Assembly (NCBI RefSeq): GCF_002270055.1
Contig: NZ_NIBG01000003.1
Location: 168,083-232,082, forward strand
Length of the DNA: 64,000 nt
Reading direction: 5' to 3'
DNA from: Anaeromicrobium sediminis
GTDB taxonomy: Bacteria; Bacillota; Clostridia; Peptostreptococcales; Thermotaleaceae
In this document: positions 61,349 to 64,000 of the stretch, piece after piece
How the letters are laid out: each line of letters opens with the position of its first letter
How positions within the stretch are numbered: position 1 is the stretch's first letter
The notes under the pieces: generated by a model
The model's input: the letters and a program-made list of their open reading frames with translations, nothing else
What the model was told of the DNA's origin: nothing
The model's database searches: none
Position numbers and translations under genes: made by a program

Positions 61349-61702
61349 ATGAATAAAGACTTACTAGAGATTAAATGTAATGTTGGTATAGCAAATGTTG
61401 TGATGCAGGGTAAGTGGAAATTTGCAATAATTCATTTCTTATCACAAAAAACGATGAGATTTGGAGAGCTTCACAGAGCATTACCAAATATTCGACAAGG
61501 GTATTTGACTCAGAAGTTAAGAGAGCTTGAGAATTATGGTCTAGTGCATCGAGAGGTGTACAAGGAGGTTCCACCAAGAGTAGAATATTCTCTTACTGAT
61601 ATTGGTCGTGAGTTTTTACCTGTTACCCAAGCAATGGAGAAGTGGGGGAAGAAGTACAACGAGCTTTTACGCGAAACATTTGAAGAAAAAGGTTCTGAAT
61701 AG
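61349..61702 (+). CDS. HxlR-family transcriptional regulator 1
   Basis: 117 residues, ATG at 61349 after AAAGGAGTTGG. NVVMQGKWKFAIIHFLSQK, RFGELHRALPNIRQGYLTQK and the wing VYKEVPPRVEYSLTDIG are typical. It is about four-fifths identical to the protein at 62925, and both promoters carry the same operator. Divergent from the membrane protein/EFR1 operon. Confidence 0.9.
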   Translation: MNKDLLEIKCNVGIANVVMQGKWKFAIIHFLSQKTMRFGELHRALPNIRQGYLTQKLRELENYGLVHREVYKEVPPRVEYSLTDIGREFLPVTQAMEKWGKKYNELLRETFEEKGSE

Positions 61703-61725
61703 AACATACGATGATTAAGTAAGAA

Positions 61726-61761
61726 ATAGTCAGCCTTTACTGAAAGGCTGACTATTTTTTT
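61726..61761 (+). terminator. Rho-independent terminator
   Basis: ATAGTCAGCCTTT and AAAGGCTGACTAT form a perfect 13-bp stem around ACTG, with a T-run after it. The 61762-62031 stretch has no gene. Confidence 0.9.
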
Positions 61762-62031
61762 GTCATTATGATATCAACTTAATTTAATACTTGTATAATC
61801 ATTGGCATAGAAAGTATAGAGCAAAAAAATGAAACTTTTTCAAATGAGCAATACTACTAATTTCAACAATACTCTTTTTTAACGTACTATATATGAAAAA
61901 TTATAGTACTTGTTAATAACGGTTAATCAAAGTACAATCTACTTGTAAAGGTTGAGGCACATCAGCGGATTGCCTTAAGCATCAAAATAAGTTGTTAAAA
62001 CTTGTTAATGAATAACCCAGGAGGTATTCAA

Positions 62032-62133
62032 ATGAAGTCATTATATGAAAAGACCTTGCTAGGTGGCAGTGAGGTAAGAAAACTGAAGCAGAAGTGGTTG
62101 GTAACAGGTAAGAAAAATATAACTCACCAATAG
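62032..62133 (+). pseudogene. Possible truncated OYE start
   Basis: After a strong AGGAGG, 33 codons read MKSLYEKTLLGGSEVRKLKQ and then lose family likeness. The opening is reminiscent of NADH:flavin oxidoreductases. It could be a remnant, or a short leader of the PNPOx-like gene that follows. Confidence 0.35.
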
Positions 62134-62170
62134 GATAATCGAAACAGTATGAATAAATGGGAGGTTTACA

Positions 62171-62572
62171 ATGAGTAAAGTAGTAGAATATTTAAACAAT
62201 AACAAAGTAGGTCAATTCGCAACAATTAAAGATGGGCAGGTCGTTATGAGACCATTTCATTTTCTATGTGAAAAGGACGGTAAATTCATATTTGGTACGG
62301 CCAACGACAAAGAAGTCTACAAAGAACTAAAAGAAAATCCGACAGCAGCTTTCGCTGTTATGGGGGATAACATGCAGTGGGTAAGACTGAGAGGCAAAGT
62401 ACAGTTTTCTGACAACCAAGAGCTTAAAAACGAGATGTTTGAAATTGAGCCTCTACTAGCTACAGTTTACCAAACACCTGACAATCCAAGATTTGAACTG
62501 TTCTGTATTTACGATGGTGTAGCATCACTTCACGGCGGAATGGGGAACGTGATAGAGGAAATTAAATTCTAA
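62171..62572 (+). CDS. Pyridoxamine 5'-phosphate oxidase-family flavin protein
   Basis: 133 residues, ATG at 62171 after GGGAGG. GQFATIKDGQVVMRPFHFLC, KFIFGTANDKEVYKEL, VRLRGKVQFSD and YDGVASLHGGMG show the split-barrel flavin fold. It is a clear paralogue of 52563-52964, equal in length. It lies between two HxlR genes, so HxlR control is plausible. Confidence 0.88.
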   Translation: MSKVVEYLNNNKVGQFATIKDGQVVMRPFHFLCEKDGKFIFGTANDKEVYKELKENPTAAFAVMGDNMQWVRLRGKVQFSDNQELKNEMFEIEPLLATVYQTPDNPRFELFCIYDGVASLHGGMGNVIEEIKF

Positions 62573-62638
62573 AGATATGTAGATTGCAATGTAATAGATG
62601 AGCAATACATTAAAGAATGAAATTGAAAAGAAAGTAAT

Positions 62639-62676
62639 AAAAGTGGTTAGCTATAAAATTCAGCTGACCACTTTTT
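62639..62676 (+). terminator. Rho-independent terminator
   Basis: AAAAGTGGT-T-AGCT pairs with AGCT-G-ACCACTTTT, ending in TT. Confidence 0.8.
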
Positions 62677-62876
62677 CCTATTTAATTCTTATTTTGTGTT
62701 TTCTCATATTACATCTCCCTTATTAAAATAAGTTGTTATTGAAAAATACTTTATGTGATTTGACTACAAAATGAAAATTTTACTTAAGTTATGGACATCT
62801 TATTGACATAGAATATGTTTTCAAATATATTATAGTTATTAGGAATGTATGTTAATAGTACTATAATATTTATGAT

Positions 62877-62899
62877 ATACTACGCTTTCTCGTAGAAAT
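62877..62899. promoter_or_regulatory. HxlR-type operator C
   Basis: ATACTACG-N7-GTAGAAAT, 26 nt before the HxlR start at 62925. Upstream flank matches operator B's promoter. Confidence 0.6.
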
Positions 62900-62924
62900 A
62901 CTGAAAATAAAGGAGTTTATAATT

Positions 62925-63275
62925 ATGAATAAAGATTTACTTAAAATGGGTTGTAGTGTGGGAATTGCCAATGTGGTTATGCAAGGCAAATGGAAATTCG
63001 CTATAATTCATTTTCTTTCAGAAGATACAATGAGATTTGGAGAACTTTGCAGAGCTCTACCTAATATCCGACAAGGATATTTAACACAACAATTAAGAGA
63101 GCTTGAGAAAGACGGACTTGTACATCGAGAAGTGTATAAACAAGTTCCTCCTAAAGTTGAATACTCACTAACTGAAATAGGACGTGAGTTTTTGTCAGTG
63201 ACAAAAGCTATGGACGAATGGGGTAAAAAGTATATTAAATTGCTAGAAAAGACGTTTGATGGAAAAGATGAGTAA
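62925..63275 (+). CDS. HxlR-family transcriptional regulator 2
   Basis: 116 residues, ATG at 62925 after AAAGGAGTT. NVVMQGKWKFAIIHFLSED, RFGELCRALPNIRQGYLTQQ and VYKQVPPKVEYSLTEIG. It differs from its sister at 61349 by a few residues, including an extra Cys in RFGELCRAL. The two may compete for the same operators. The 63276-63585 stretch has no supportable gene, only repeat copy f. Confidence 0.9.
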   Translation: MNKDLLKMGCSVGIANVVMQGKWKFAIIHFLSEDTMRFGELCRALPNIRQGYLTQQLRELEKDGLVHREVYKQVPPKVEYSLTEIGREFLSVTKAMDEWGKKYIKLLEKTFDGKDE

Positions 63276-63503
63276 TGATTCTTGTTATAATGGAGAATTG
63301 TCTGTTAGGTATGGTATTGATGCTGGAAAGAATCTTATAAATGAAGATCATCAAGCATCTTATGACAAAGTTGATGGCTCATAATCATTGCTAAGAAGAG
63401 TAGATTCTTTAGTAAACTTAATCCGAACATATTCTATTTGTTTCCAGTGATAGGGTACTGTGGTTTTTATTTCTATGCTTAACAAAACAGCAGTTAAGAT
63501 AGG

Positions 63504-63535
63504 TACGGTGAAGCGTATTATAAGTAACTGCGGTG
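63504..63535 (+). repeat. Dispersed repeat, copy f
   Basis: TACGGTGAAGCGTATTATAA then GTAACTGCGGT. It shares CGGTGAA and the order of the core. Confidence 0.5.
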
Positions 63536-63585
63536 TAGCTTGCCATTAAGTTATATAAATAGATAAATACATTGATATAGCAAAT

Positions 63586-63616
63586 AAAAAAGATGATTCA
63601 AGCAATCATCTTTTTT
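63586..63616. terminator. Bidirectional terminator
   Basis: AAAAAAGATGATT and AATCATCTTTTTT pair around CAAGC. It may end the YVTN gene on the minus strand, though it lies about 190 nt past its stop. Confidence 0.8.
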
Positions 63617-63806
63617 ATTAGTCTTTTATTAGTGCAATTTATTATCAAAAATGTTACTTTTATGTTTGTTAGTTTTCACAATATTACTAAAACAAATTTC
63701 TTACTGTTAGCTGGAAGATAGAAAGAGATTTACTTTTTCTTTAATTTAAACCTTTATCAAAAACTATAGGAGTAATAGTTTAATTAGTTATTCTTACCTG
63801 AGGAAG

Positions 63807-64000
63807 TTAAGATTTAGTAATTGGAGTTATTACTATTGCAATAGGAGCAGTTCCAACAGTTATATTAGTAACAGAGTTATCTAATACTTTTATCTTTGAT
63901 ACATTATTAGAACCACAATTAGCAATATAAGCAAATTTTCCATCTGGACTTATTTCTATTGCACAAGGGTTGCTTCCAACACATATAGTAGCAACTACAG
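63807..64000 (-). CDS. YVTN beta-propeller repeat protein (5' part outside window)
   Basis: The last 64 codons of a gene entering from the right edge. They read GSNPCAIEISPDGKFAYIAN, GSNNVSKIKVLDNSVTN and VGTAPIAIVITP before TAA at 63807-63809. This is the spacing of YVTN/SMP-30-like beta-propeller repeats, usually found in surface or secreted proteins. The start and any signal peptide are beyond the window. Confidence 0.75.
   Translation of the reverse strand, partial: VVATICVGSNPCAIEISPDGKFAYIANCGSNNVSKIKVLDNSVTNITVGTAPIAIVITPITKS

Noticed and set aside
63269..63385. A 38-codon frame starting inside the HxlR stop region
   Set aside because: No ribosome binding site of its own, no recognisable motif and length near chance in AT-rich DNA.
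42078..63535. Dispersed repeat as group II intron remains
   Set aside because: The paired CCGTAC/GTACGG core is reminiscent of intron hairpins, but no domain V or reverse transcriptase is visible, so no such claim is made.
1..64000. CRISPR arrays, rRNA, tRNA and prophage genes
   Set aside because: No regular spacer-repeat pattern, tRNA cloverleaf or phage structural gene was recognised on reading both strands.

Overview
The window is AT-rich and carries short intergenic gaps, strong AGGAGG-type ribosome binding sites and frequent TTG/GTG starts. It encodes sporulation genes (ytrH, ytrI), pyruvate formate-lyase with its activase, many 4Fe-4S/flavin proteins and a selenocysteine-containing SelD. 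Together these point to an anaerobic, spore-forming, low-GC Firmicute of the Clostridia. No rRNA, tRNA, CRISPR array, intact transposase or prophage was seen. No species is named because nothing in the window is diagnostic.

Layout. (1) 1-15.1 kb: a patchwork of small accessory genes, including a class-V aminotransferase cut by the window edge, an MBL hydrolase, five GNAT acetyltransferases plus a GNAT remnant, DUF523, DUF3795, an SDR flanked by direct repeats, ytrH-ytrI, a cupin overlapping a DapF-like epimerase whose two catalytic cysteines are both serine, a decayed methyltransferase, a lipoprotein, GrpB and a methyltransferase. (2) 15.1-18.4 kb: promoter, ZTP (pfl) riboswitch, pflB and pflA. 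(3) 18.5-23.5 kb: a phosphoesterase; a MarR repressor with an apparently leaderless promoter, plus DsbA-like and azoreductase genes behind similar operator-like palindromes; and a chemoreceptor. (4) 23.5-27.3 kb: a selenium locus with a LysR regulator diverging from selD (UGA-encoded Sec), a CGGC protein and a TDT-family membrane transporter. The transporter frame is interrupted by a single UGA followed by a SECIS-like hairpin, making it a candidate new selenoprotein. (5) 27.4-37.5 kb: a P-type-ATPase locus with two full ATPases, one degenerate ATPase-like protein, duplicated coiled-coil proteins and small accessory proteins, with a Fur box in the middle. It is a candidate metal-handling system, perhaps ferrosome-like. 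(6) 37.8-41.5 kb: MarR followed by two overlapping Fe-S/flavin oxidoreductase genes. (7) 42-64 kb: a redox and detoxification region of small regulator-plus-enzyme modules (TetR, MarR, HxlR and AraC with iron-ADH, OYE, EFR1 ferredoxin-flavodoxins, PNPOx-fold proteins and a haloalkane dehalogenase-like hydrolase). It contains many decayed gene fragments and a dispersed repeat of about 40 nt in six places.

How the parts work together. The pfl unit supplies formate for one-carbon and purine synthesis and is gated by ZTP. The selenium locus makes selenophosphate and may move a selenium or sulfur species across the membrane. Several regulators in regions 3, 4 and 7 have recognisable palindromes in their own promoters, so local autoregulation can be predicted directly. 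Pseudogenes, truncated duplicates and paralogous modules indicate active gene gain and loss in the last third of the window.
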